From assembly GCA_900772625.1 (NCBI GenBank), contig CAAHEQ010000100.1:1-12590 (forward strand): 12,590 bases of DNA, in the 5' to 3' direction. Source of the DNA: Alphaproteobacteria bacterium (lineage in GTDB: Bacteria > Pseudomonadota > Alphaproteobacteria > CAAHEQ01 > UBA3637). Below are positions 6,872 through 12,590 of this stretch, piece by piece. A program made the position numbers and the translations under genes. The notes under the pieces were generated by a model. The model did no database searches. It had not been told where the DNA came from and saw only the letters and a program-made list of their open reading frames with translations. Each line of letters opens with the position of its first letter. Position 1 is the stretch's first letter.

Positions 6872-7564
6872 ATGAGCTCTTTGGAGAAAAAACATATTTT
6901 AATCATAGACGATGACACGCGGATCAGGCGCTTGTTGCACCGCTATTTAAGCCAAAACAATTTTGTTGTATCCGAAGCTGATAACCCCATTACCGCACGC
7001 CAAATGATGGATTGTTTTTCGTTTGATTTGCTGGTGCTTGATGTGATGATGCCCCAAGAAAACGGATTCGACTTTGCAAGGTGGTTGCGCCAAAATGGGT
7101 GTGATATTCCTGTGTTAATGCTGACGGCAATGTCTGATGTCCAAAACCGAATCGAAGGATTGGAAAGTGGTGTAGATGACTATTTGGCAAAACCTTTTGA
7201 GCCAAAAGAGTTATTGCTCAGAATCAACAGCATTTTAAAGCGTACGATGCTAAAAGCGCAAAACGAACAAATGCACCAATTGCATTTTGGCGATTGCCTG
7301 TATGATACCGAACGACAAGAGTTGAGCAAAAATGGTGCGTATATCTCGCTGACGCCTGCCGAAAGCGAGCTGATGAAATTACTGGTGGCCGATGTCGGCA
7401 AAGAAGTATCGCGCGGTACGTTGGCCGAAAAGATGAATACCGATAACGAGCGGACGATTGATGTGCAAGTCAACCGTTTGCGCAAAAAAATCGAAACGGA
7501 TTTAAAGCAACCGCGTTATTTGCAAACTGTGCGAGGCAAAGGCTATATGCTGTTGCCAGATTAA
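6872..7564 (+). CDS. OmpR/PhoB-family response regulator
   Basis: This 230-residue transcription factor has an N-terminal receiver and a C-terminal winged helix. The receiver has acidic pocket residues D13-D15 (HILIIDDDTRIRRLL) and the phosphoacceptor D57 in LLVLDVMMP. The switch threonine is T85 (VLMLTAM) and the conserved lysine is K107 (DDYLAKPFEP). The effector domain (about 130-230) has LTPAESELMKLL, the recognition-helix stretch RTIDVQVNRLRKKIE and the hairpin QTVRGKGYMLLPD. It resembles the alphaproteobacterial OmpR/PetR-like group (GLESGVDDYLAKPFEPKELLLRI). The start is somewhat ambiguous: ATG 6872 is preferred, but GTG 6869 lies at better spacing (8 bases) from AAAAGGA (6854-6860), and TTG 6863 is too close. 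It sits between the Hpt gene and its presumed cognate kinase, whose ribosome-binding site overlaps this stop codon. Confidence 0.96.
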   Translation: MSSLEKKHILIIDDDTRIRRLLHRYLSQNNFVVSEADNPITARQMMDCFSFDLLVLDVMMPQENGFDFARWLRQNGCDIPVLMLTAMSDVQNRIEGLESGVDDYLAKPFEPKELLLRINSILKRTMLKAQNEQMHQLHFGDCLYDTERQELSKNGAYISLTPAESELMKLLVADVGKEVSRGTLAEKMNTDNERTIDVQVNRLRKKIETDLKQPRYLQTVRGKGYMLLPD

Positions 7565-7574
7565 GGAGACGAAA

Positions 7575-8960
7575 ATGAAAGCAATTAAAACAATGTTTCA
7601 AAAAATCAAATATGGCTGGACAGAAGTATGGGATTTGTTCGGCTATATCGGCCGATACTTTAAAGGCAAAGTGATGCCTAAAAGCCTGTTGGCACGCTTT
7701 GTGCTGATTATTTTGCTGCCTTTGATTGCGTTGCAAATCATCGCGTCTATGGTGTTTTTCGAAAACCACTGGCGCTTAATCAGTCGCCGCTTAGCGCAAG
7801 ACGTCGTAGGGGAAGTTAAAACGCTGGCTTTTGTACTGGATAACTATCCAAATACGGTGGAAACGTACGATTTGTTAGAGCAAACCGAAGCGCATTTAAT
7901 GTTGGAAATTGATTTTTCCTATAATGCTAAGCTGATTCCCAGTGAAGATGTTGTGCGCAGCAGTGCGATTGTTGCACAAGTCAAAAAAGCGCTGACAGAT
8001 TTAGATTATCCATACCAAATTCAAGAAAACTTAAAGCAAGACCATATCGTGATTTTTGTTGAACTGAAGACGGGTGTATTAGAAGTCCGTGTGCCCAAAA
8101 AACGGTTTTTTAGCTCGACAACGTATGCGTTTTTATTGTGGATGATTGTAGCGTCTATCTTGTTATTTTGGATTGCATTTTTGTTTATGAAAAATCAAGT
8201 GCGCGCTGTGTCTCGTTTGGCTAGAGCCGCCGAAAACTTTGGCACAGGAAGACCTGTCGAGTTCTTTAAACCCGAGGGCGCTTTGGAAGTTCGTCAAGCA
8301 GGTATGGCTTTTTTAAATATGCAAAACCGCATTTCGCGCTATTTGTTGGAGCGTACAGGGATGTTGTCGGGTGTGTCGCACGATTTAAAAACGCCTCTGA
8401 CCAGAATGAAGTTGCAACTGTCAATGACGAAGGTTGACGGCGCAGAAGACTTGCTGGACGATATTGAGGAAATGGAGCGTATGTTGGAGGGCTATTTGTC
8501 CTTTGCGCGGGGCGAGGGTAAGGAAACGCCTCAAAAGCTGGAAGTATCTGCTTTGCTACAAATGGTGGTGGATAAGTTGCGCCGAAACGGCCACGAGATT
8601 GACTTGCACATCGAGCAAAAGCAAGAAATGATGCTGCGCCCGAATGACTTTATGCGTGCAGTTACCAACGTTTTAACAAATGCACATCGCTATGCACATC
8701 ACGCCTTTGTTAATATGGGCGTGCGGGATAATTTTTTGGATATCACGATTGATGATGATGGTCCAGGCATTCCAGCTGACAAGCGTCAAGAAGTATTTAA
8801 AGCGTTCTATCGACTTGATATGTCGCGCAATACAAAGACAGGCGGCGTTGGGCTTGGGCTTACAATTACACGCGATATCGTGCTTGCGCACGGAGGCGAA
8901 ATTACGTTGCAAGACAGCCCGCAAAAGGGTTTGCGTGTGCATTTGAAATTTCCTTTGTAA
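7575..8960 (+). CDS. EnvZ-like membrane sensor histidine kinase
   Basis: This 461-residue inner-membrane kinase probably phosphorylates the preceding regulator. It begins with a cytoplasmic lead (1-36), followed by TM1 (about 40-62) and a periplasmic sensor of about 120 residues (63-182). TM2 (about 183-205) and HAMP (about 206-258) come next. The dimerisation domain has phosphoacceptor H269 in SGVSHDLKTPLTRMKL. The ATPase domain has an N box (NVLTNAHRYAHH, N369), a G1 box (DDDGPGIP, 393-400) and a G2 box (TGGVGLGLTI, 422-431). The X region SHDLKTPLTRMKL is EnvZ-like. ATG 7575 has AAGGAGA upstream, starting in the stop codon of the regulator gene, so translation is probably coupled. Relatives I know start close to the residue-34 methionine (MPKSLLARF). 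ATG 7674 also has AAAGG 7 bases upstream, so a shorter form is possible. The signal sensed is unknown. Confidence 0.95.
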   Translation: MKAIKTMFQKIKYGWTEVWDLFGYIGRYFKGKVMPKSLLARFVLIILLPLIALQIIASMVFFENHWRLISRRLAQDVVGEVKTLAFVLDNYPNTVETYDLLEQTEAHLMLEIDFSYNAKLIPSEDVVRSSAIVAQVKKALTDLDYPYQIQENLKQDHIVIFVELKTGVLEVRVPKKRFFSSTTYAFLLWMIVASILLFWIAFLFMKNQVRAVSRLARAAENFGTGRPVEFFKPEGALEVRQAGMAFLNMQNRISRYLLERTGMLSGVSHDLKTPLTRMKLQLSMTKVDGAEDLLDDIEEMERMLEGYLSFARGEGKETPQKLEVSALLQMVVDKLRRNGHEIDLHIEQKQEMMLRPNDFMRAVTNVLTNAHRYAHHAFVNMGVRDNFLDITIDDDGPGIPADKRQEVFKAFYRLDMSRNTKTGGVGLGLTITRDIVLAHGGEITLQDSPQKGLRVHLKFPL

Positions 8961-8966
8961 AAAATA

Positions 8967-8995
8967 TTGACAAAACACATAAATTCATTTATCAT
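8967..8995 (+). promoter_or_regulatory. Strong promoter of the two-gene hypothetical unit
   Basis: A perfect TTGACA (8967-8972) is followed after 17 bases by TATCAT (8990-8995; five of six match TATAAT). It begins only 6 bases after the kinase stop codon, with no terminator between, so the downstream pair can be transcribed both independently and by read-through. Confidence 0.7.
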
Positions 8996-9018
8996 ATATC
9001 TTTATTATATGGTAAAAG

Positions 9019-9024
9019 AAAGGA
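9019..9024 (+). promoter_or_regulatory. Ribosome-binding site deciding the start of the 9031 gene
   Basis: AAAGGA ends directly against the first ATG (9025), which is too close to use it. It lies 6 bases before ATG 9031 and 9 before ATG 9034. The start at 9031 is therefore preferred. Confidence 0.55.
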
Positions 9025-9030
9025 ATGAAT

Positions 9031-9696
9031 ATGATGAACTTAATGAGAGCCGAAAATATCGCCTATGAGCTGCACCGTTTTACGCGTGTTGATGCGAATA
9101 CAAACCTTTTCGAAAAGCTCAGATCACGTGCCGAGCACATTGATACATATTATAACGGTATTAACAAGTATTTTATTATGGCGGGTTCTTATTTATCTTC
9201 TACACAAAAAACGGATACAATTAATCTGTATAGCTTAAATGAAGGTAAAACACCATATTCACCAGTGGCGATTTCGAATGCTTTTGGTGGTGAAATGAAA
9301 GACTTCGTACAAGAATTAACGAGACTACCGACTATGGCAGACAAGTCTTTTATTGAAAAAATAACGAAAGCATGGCGCAATGAGCATATTGAGTTTTTGA
9401 ACGATGATGCAACGGTGCGCGAATTTCAGGGGATGGCTTATGCTGGCTGGTGCGGCAAAAACCTTTCGCAAGCTGCTCAAGTCATTTTGTTGGCGGAGGC
9501 TTTAATGAAAATCGAAAGCGATGAAGCCGATGCTAAGAACTTAAAGTCACCAGCGTGGAGTATGGCTGAGGCACTGAAAGGAGCTTCGCCTGAGATGTAT
9601 CAAGCTTGCGTTAAAAGCCGTACACAACACAGCAAAGTATGCTCGAAATATATACCAGATGTTGTGCAAATGCGCAAAACGTTGGAGCGGATGTAA
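9031..9696 (+). CDS. Hypothetical protein, no family recognised
   Basis: This is a 221-residue protein from ATG 9031 (223 from ATG 9025, 220 from ATG 9034). I recognise no domain. It has no signal peptide and no membrane segment, so it is probably cytoplasmic. Predicted character is mostly helical: an N-terminal charged helix region (about 5-45) and a Ser/Thr/Asn-rich middle (about 50-85). Further helices with hydrophobic periodicity follow (GMAYAGWCGKNLSQAAQVILLAEALMKI, about 137-164). The C-terminal third is basic and ends in VVQMRKTLERM. Cysteines in GWCGKN, QACVKS and KVCSKY do not make a recognisable metal site. It has its own promoter, and its stop overlaps the start of the next small gene (ATGTAATG), indicating translational coupling. 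Coding status is supported by length, ribosome-binding site and flanking signals. Confidence 0.75.
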   Translation: MMNLMRAENIAYELHRFTRVDANTNLFEKLRSRAEHIDTYYNGINKYFIMAGSYLSSTQKTDTINLYSLNEGKTPYSPVAISNAFGGEMKDFVQELTRLPTMADKSFIEKITKAWRNEHIEFLNDDATVREFQGMAYAGWCGKNLSQAAQVILLAEALMKIESDEADAKNLKSPAWSMAEALKGASPEMYQACVKSRTQHSKVCSKYIPDVVQMRKTLERM

Positions 9697-9998
9697 TGCA
9701 AAATAAACAGTTTTTTACAAAAATAGAAGAAAAACGAATCGCTTCGTTTTATTCATTGATTGTTTTGGGTGCTGTGTATTATTCTTGCAATAAACAAGAG
9801 GCTGTGTTTGTCTCTCGCAAACAAGAGCAGGCCGATTATGAAAAGCTTTTTAAATCGATGAAAGTTTGTCGTTTGAGGCCTCGTGTTGTGCGTTATGCTG
9901 ATTATATAGGCTATGCAACGATAATACCCCAATGCACGTGGGACTATCCTTTGATGGTTGAAGCTTTCCGTCGCTACATTCGTCACGACCGTGGATGA
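9696..9998 (+). CDS. Small hypothetical protein coupled to the upstream gene
   Basis: This is a 100-residue protein with no recognised family. The start is set by the TAATG overlap with the preceding stop codon, with GGAG (9684-9687) 8 bases upstream. The frame is open back to 9639, but that extension lies inside the upstream gene. Residues about 14-29 (IASFYSLIVLGAVYYS) are hydrophobic and could form a short membrane or buried helix; the span is marginal for a true transmembrane segment. The remainder is rich in Arg, Lys and Tyr. It contains cysteines at 30, 56 and 78, and a C-terminal stretch QCTWDYPLMVEAFRRYIRH. A strong terminator follows. Because it is made only with its partner, the two products may act together. 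No function can be assigned. Confidence 0.65.
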   Translation: MQNKQFFTKIEEKRIASFYSLIVLGAVYYSCNKQEAVFVSRKQEQADYEKLFKSMKVCRLRPRVVRYADYIGYATIIPQCTWDYPLMVEAFRRYIRHDRG

Positions 9999-10020
9999 GT
10001 TTCTTCTTTAATTACTCAAC

Positions 10021-10050
10021 GCGCAGGGTATAGAGCCCTGCGCTTTTTTT
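10021..10050 (+). terminator. Strong intrinsic terminator of the hypothetical pair
   Basis: GCGCAGGG (10021-10028) pairs perfectly with CCCTGCGC (10036-10043) around the 7-base loop TATAGAG, followed by seven T residues (10044-10050). It ends one base before the stop codon of the convergent gene on the other strand. On the minus strand it lacks a T tract after the stem, so it serves mainly plus-strand transcription. Confidence 0.92.
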
Positions 10051-10051
10051 A

Positions 10052-11941
10052 TCACCATGACAGGCGCGCCAGCCATTCAGCTTCTTGTGCAGGTGCAGCA
10101 TTATAAAGTCTCAGCACAGCCCTTTCCCGCGTTTCGTCCTTCATTTTACGTGCGATACGGCCCGCTTGAAATAAATAAAATTGCTGCTCTGTATTTGTCT
10201 GCTCGGTCGCTGTTTTAAGAGCCAATTGATACGCTTGTTTGAGCAAGCCTAAGTTTACGAAATCATCAATTAAGTGTTGCTTAATTGCCAGCGATTTTTC
10301 ACCTGTTGGCATCAGTTCAGGGAACGTATAATAAAGTAAAATATGTTGCTTTGAAACCTGTAGCTTGTTTTCTATATTGTGCTGTTTGTTGGTGGCAAGC
10401 GCCTGTTCAAAGGCGCGTCTGATTTTTAATATCAATTTTGCATCTTGCGTCAGTGCAAAAAGTTCGCGATATGTTTTAATCAATTTTGCAGTGTTTTTTG
10501 ATTTTTCATAAAGAGTGCTCAGCTCTTGTAAAACTTGCGTTTCGTACTCGGTGTTTCGCAATAAAAAACGCAGTTTTTCAATCTCATGTGCTGCTGCTTC
10601 AGGCTCGATATTTTGCTGTTCCCAATTTAAAAAAGTCAGCTTGATAAGGCTTAAGTTTTGATAAATGGAAAGCGGGCCAGATGCCGCCAAAAGCAAAAGC
10701 TTTTGCGCGCGCTCGTCTTCGTTGTCTTGTAATGCTATCAGCGCCTTTGCATAGTTTTCACGTTGGCGTTGATAAGCGTTTGTTGCTGTGGCTGGCGTTG
10801 TTTTGGCAGCGTTGAGTAAGTCCGTTTTAAAAGCTTCCTCTTTTGCTTTCAGCGCATTGATCTGAGAAGCCAATTCGCTCGATATAAAAGCTACGGAACT
10901 AGGGTTTTGGGGACTTATAACAAGCTGTAAAGAGGCGGCGCCAATCTCCGATATTTGAGCTTTGCTTTTCACGTTTAACGAATGCGTGCGGTAATTGATT
11001 ACCACGCCCGTTTGTGTTTGAAGCAAATCAAATTCGGGGGAAGTAATTGTACGCCCGATAAAGCTGGGTGGCAAAGACGATGCAAAAACGGCAAACTTTT
11101 CGCTTGTGTTTGGGTCGGTAAAATAAATTGCATTTTCAGATAGGCCTTGAGCCTTTCGAGCACCGCTCCCATTCCCTAAGCTTATTTTGTCAGTTTTCAA
11201 AACAACGGCGTGATTTTGCAACCCCAGCGCCCCGACAAGGTCGCGTTCAGGATTTTTATGTACGCGGGTTTCTTCAGCTGCATTGCTAAATGTAAAGTCG
11301 TACGTATGGGGCGCCGAGGTTTGCTCAAACGCACGCGCACTGAGTGTTTTGATGGCGTGTGCGGTGGAAAAAGAGCGTTCGGCCGCGTCTTTGTCCCTGC
11401 CTGCGTTTGGTTGCGTGGAGGGCGCTGTTGTAAGCGTCCGAGCGTTGGCATCCGCTTTTAAGCCCATATCCGCGGCCACTGATAAAAAAGTTAGGCGCGC
11501 GAGCGTTTGAGGCGCGATTGCTGCGCGCAAAATCACGCCACCTTTGACATTGGGCAGTTGAATTAAGTTTGGTGATTTATTGATTATTCGAAAGCGTATT
11601 GTATCCTTTTGTGCGTTCTCGTTGGCGGAAAAGATGAAATAAGCATAATCTTGATGCGCAAACACAGCCGTATTTAAATCGTCGTTGTCGCAAATGATTT
11701 GCAGGACGGGGCGGTAAGTTTCATCATATAAAAATGCTGTGCGAATAGTGATCCAGTGATTTTTCTGCGTGGTGTTTTGTATGTCATCCACAGAGGCAGA
11801 CACATTTGGCATAGTGTTGTAATGTTCCGCAATATCTTGTTTTTGCTCCATTGCTAAGGCATCAATGATGTTTATAAAACTCAGCATTAAGATAAGCAGC
11901 GCTGAGGATAGTTTGTTTAAATAAAAGGATGCGTTTCTCAT
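10052..11941 (-). CDS. Exported helical-repeat (TPR-like) protein, possible motor accessory protein
   Basis: This 629-residue protein begins with a signal peptide (1-30, hydrophobic core SALLILMLSFINII, likely cut after ALA), so it is probably periplasmic. Residues about 60-350 look beta-rich, with a polar, low-complexity stretch near 165-235. Residues about 355-629 are helical, with repeated alternation of short amphipathic helices suggestive of degenerate TPR units (for example NYAKALIALQDNEDERAQKL, ETQVLQELSTLYEKSKNT and LLKQAYQLALKTATE). The ATG overlaps the MotB-like stop codon (ATGA), indicating coupled translation. In rhizobia, motB is followed by motC, encoding a periplasmic protein that acts with MotB. 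By position, export and size class this could be a distant analogue, but I do not see recognisable MotC sequence, so that is inference. It converges on the hypothetical pair at 10050. Confidence 0.75.
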   Translation of the reverse strand: MRNASFYLNKLSSALLILMLSFINIIDALAMEQKQDIAEHYNTMPNVSASVDDIQNTTQKNHWITIRTAFLYDETYRPVLQIICDNDDLNTAVFAHQDYAYFIFSANENAQKDTIRFRIINKSPNLIQLPNVKGGVILRAAIAPQTLARLTFLSVAADMGLKADANARTLTTAPSTQPNAGRDKDAAERSFSTAHAIKTLSARAFEQTSAPHTYDFTFSNAAEETRVHKNPERDLVGALGLQNHAVVLKTDKISLGNGSGARKAQGLSENAIYFTDPNTSEKFAVFASSLPPSFIGRTITSPEFDLLQTQTGVVINYRTHSLNVKSKAQISEIGAASLQLVISPQNPSSVAFISSELASQINALKAKEEAFKTDLLNAAKTTPATATNAYQRQRENYAKALIALQDNEDERAQKLLLLAASGPLSIYQNLSLIKLTFLNWEQQNIEPEAAAHEIEKLRFLLRNTEYETQVLQELSTLYEKSKNTAKLIKTYRELFALTQDAKLILKIRRAFEQALATNKQHNIENKLQVSKQHILLYYTFPELMPTGEKSLAIKQHLIDDFVNLGLLKQAYQLALKTATEQTNTEQQFYLFQAGRIARKMKDETRERAVLRLYNAAPAQEAEWLARLSW

Positions 11942-12507
11942 TTTGTACCGCCTTGCTTGTCGCTGATAATCAAATAAATATCGCCGTCTGTCGCTGATGG
12001 TTTAATGACAACTGTTAATGGTGATAACAGACCTTTTTGCTTAAAGTCATTGGCAAGTTTAAGTCCTTTTAAAAGTCCAGCCTCTGCATGCGCTAAAGAA
12101 GCAGGAACTTCGATAAAAATCTGATTGGTGACAGAGTTAAGAGGTGTGGATAAAAGAGACAAGTCCAAGCGACTTAAGACTTCATCGGATAATAAAATAC
12201 GAATATTGTCATCATTAAAATCGCTTACAACGTATTCGCCAAGGATTTGATTTAAGTAATTCAAATTGACGGCACGTCTGGGCGGAACAATTTGTGCAAT
12301 ATAGTCGTTCAGCTCGCTGGGCATAGCAGGGGATTCATTTTTCCAGTTAGGTGAGGACATACTGTAAAGCATGACGAAAAAGCACAACACCAACGTAATC
12401 AAATCAAGTAAACTGACAAGCCAGATTTGCTTGCGCTTATGTCGCGGCTGAGGCCTTTGGAAAAAAGTTTTTATTAGCGAAAAGGGAGAACTTATTATTT
12501 GCTTCAT
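11938..12507 (-). CDS. motB: MotB-like membrane protein with degenerate OmpA-type domain
   Basis: This 189-residue protein has a basic cytoplasmic lead (1-27) and one membrane helix (about 29-50, WLVSLLDLITLVLCFFVMLY). The helix matches the MotB N-terminal pattern, with D35 at the position of the proton-channel aspartate (E. coli D32). The periplasmic part (51-189) is much shorter than in usual MotB. Residues about 100-170 keep an OmpA-like outline (NIRILLSDEVLS, then NQIFIEVPA, then LLKGLKLANDFKQKGL). However, the peptidoglycan-contacting TD and the conserved Arg/Asn pattern are not visible. MotB normally forms stator units with MotA in the flagellar motor. Start 12507 has AAAGGA 8 bases upstream; the open frame to 12570 starts with TTG and is rejected. 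The protein could instead be a MotB-related ExbD/TolR-type energiser. The stop overlaps the next gene by ATGA. Confidence 0.7.
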   Translation of the reverse strand: MKQIISSPFSLIKTFFQRPQPRHKRKQIWLVSLLDLITLVLCFFVMLYSMSSPNWKNESPAMPSELNDYIAQIVPPRRAVNLNYLNQILGEYVVSDFNDDNIRILLSDEVLSRLDLSLLSTPLNSVTNQIFIEVPASLAHAEAGLLKGLKLANDFKQKGLLSPLTVVIKPSATDGDIYLIISDKQGGTK

Positions 12508-12515
12508 TCGCTCTT

Positions 12516-12521
12516 TCCTTT
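12516..12521 (-). promoter_or_regulatory. Ribosome-binding site deciding the motB-like start
   Basis: The minus strand reads AAAGGA, 8 bases before ATG 12507 and 2 bases after the stop of the upstream partial frame. This supports the 189-residue form over the longer TTG-started one. Confidence 0.7.
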
Positions 12522-12523
12522 CG

Positions 12524-12590
12524 CTAAAAATAACACGAATTGATTTTTGTCGCCTTTTTCTTATTTGCAACAGTCTTCTTCTTACCCTTA
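12524..12590 (-). CDS. C-terminal end of an upstream gene (partial, unidentified)
   Basis: On the minus strand a frame enters from the window edge and stops with TAG at 12526-12524. It encodes at least 21 residues, a lysine-rich tail (KGKKKTVANKKKATKINSCYF). The stop sits 16 bases before the MotB-like start, and the ribosome-binding site of that gene falls in the gap, as expected for an operon. A MotA/ExbB-like gene would be the natural neighbour, but the fragment is too short to tell. A run of 21 codons without a stop is itself weak evidence. Confidence 0.4.
   Translation of the reverse strand, partial: KGKKKTVANKKKATKINSCYF

Noticed and set aside
8967..9998. Toxin-antitoxin interpretation of the coupled hypothetical pair
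   Set aside because: The first protein is larger than typical toxins or antitoxins, neither has a recognisable nuclease, kinase or DNA-binding motif, and coupling alone is not evidence. It is kept only as one possibility among several.
11197..11510. Open frames on both strands inside the TPR-like gene region
   Set aside because: They are shadows of the 629-residue gene, have no ribosome-binding sites, and encode no recognisable protein.

Overview
The window looks like a chromosomal segment of a moderately AT-rich alphaproteobacterium. The evidence is the ssb-gyrA-cyclophilin order, a GyrA with a long inter-blade insertion and acidic tail, an EnvZ/PetR-like two-component pair of the type common in that class, and a motB-like gene followed by a gene for a periplasmic helical-repeat protein. 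No mobile element, CRISPR array or phage gene is visible. I cannot name a genus.

Layout. (1) 1-5518, plus strand: ssb (148-618), gyrA (711-3560), an exported cyclophilin whose start lies inside the end of gyrA (3544-4077), then a DUF2157-type multi-pass membrane protein (4096-5121) overlapping a small GDYXXLXY-family protein (5111-5518). The last four genes are tightly spaced and probably co-transcribed. (2) 5543-6148, minus strand: iron-type superoxide dismutase, convergent with the preceding gene. It is divergent from tRNA-Leu(GAG) at 6277-6361, which ends in a good intrinsic terminator. (3) 6431-8960, plus strand: a three-gene signalling operon of a stand-alone Hpt protein, an OmpR-family response regulator and an EnvZ-like sensor kinase. 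Its promoter is embedded in the tRNA terminator. (4) 9031-9998, plus strand: an independent unit of two unrecognised genes, with a near-consensus promoter, translational coupling and a strong terminator at 10021-10050. (5) 12590-10052, minus strand: the tail of an unidentified gene, a MotB-like protein with a degenerate OmpA-type domain, and a 629-residue exported protein with a helical, TPR-like C-terminal half, coupled to motB by an ATGA overlap.

Regions 1-2 are largely housekeeping (DNA replication and topology, protein folding, oxidative defence, translation). Region 3 is an envelope-sensing phosphorelay with an unusual added Hpt. Region 5 fits a motility or ion-driven motor operon. The least explained parts are the two orphan genes in region 4, the Hpt in region 3, and the MotB-like/periplasmic protein pair in region 5. 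I saw no clearly new defence or mobile system.
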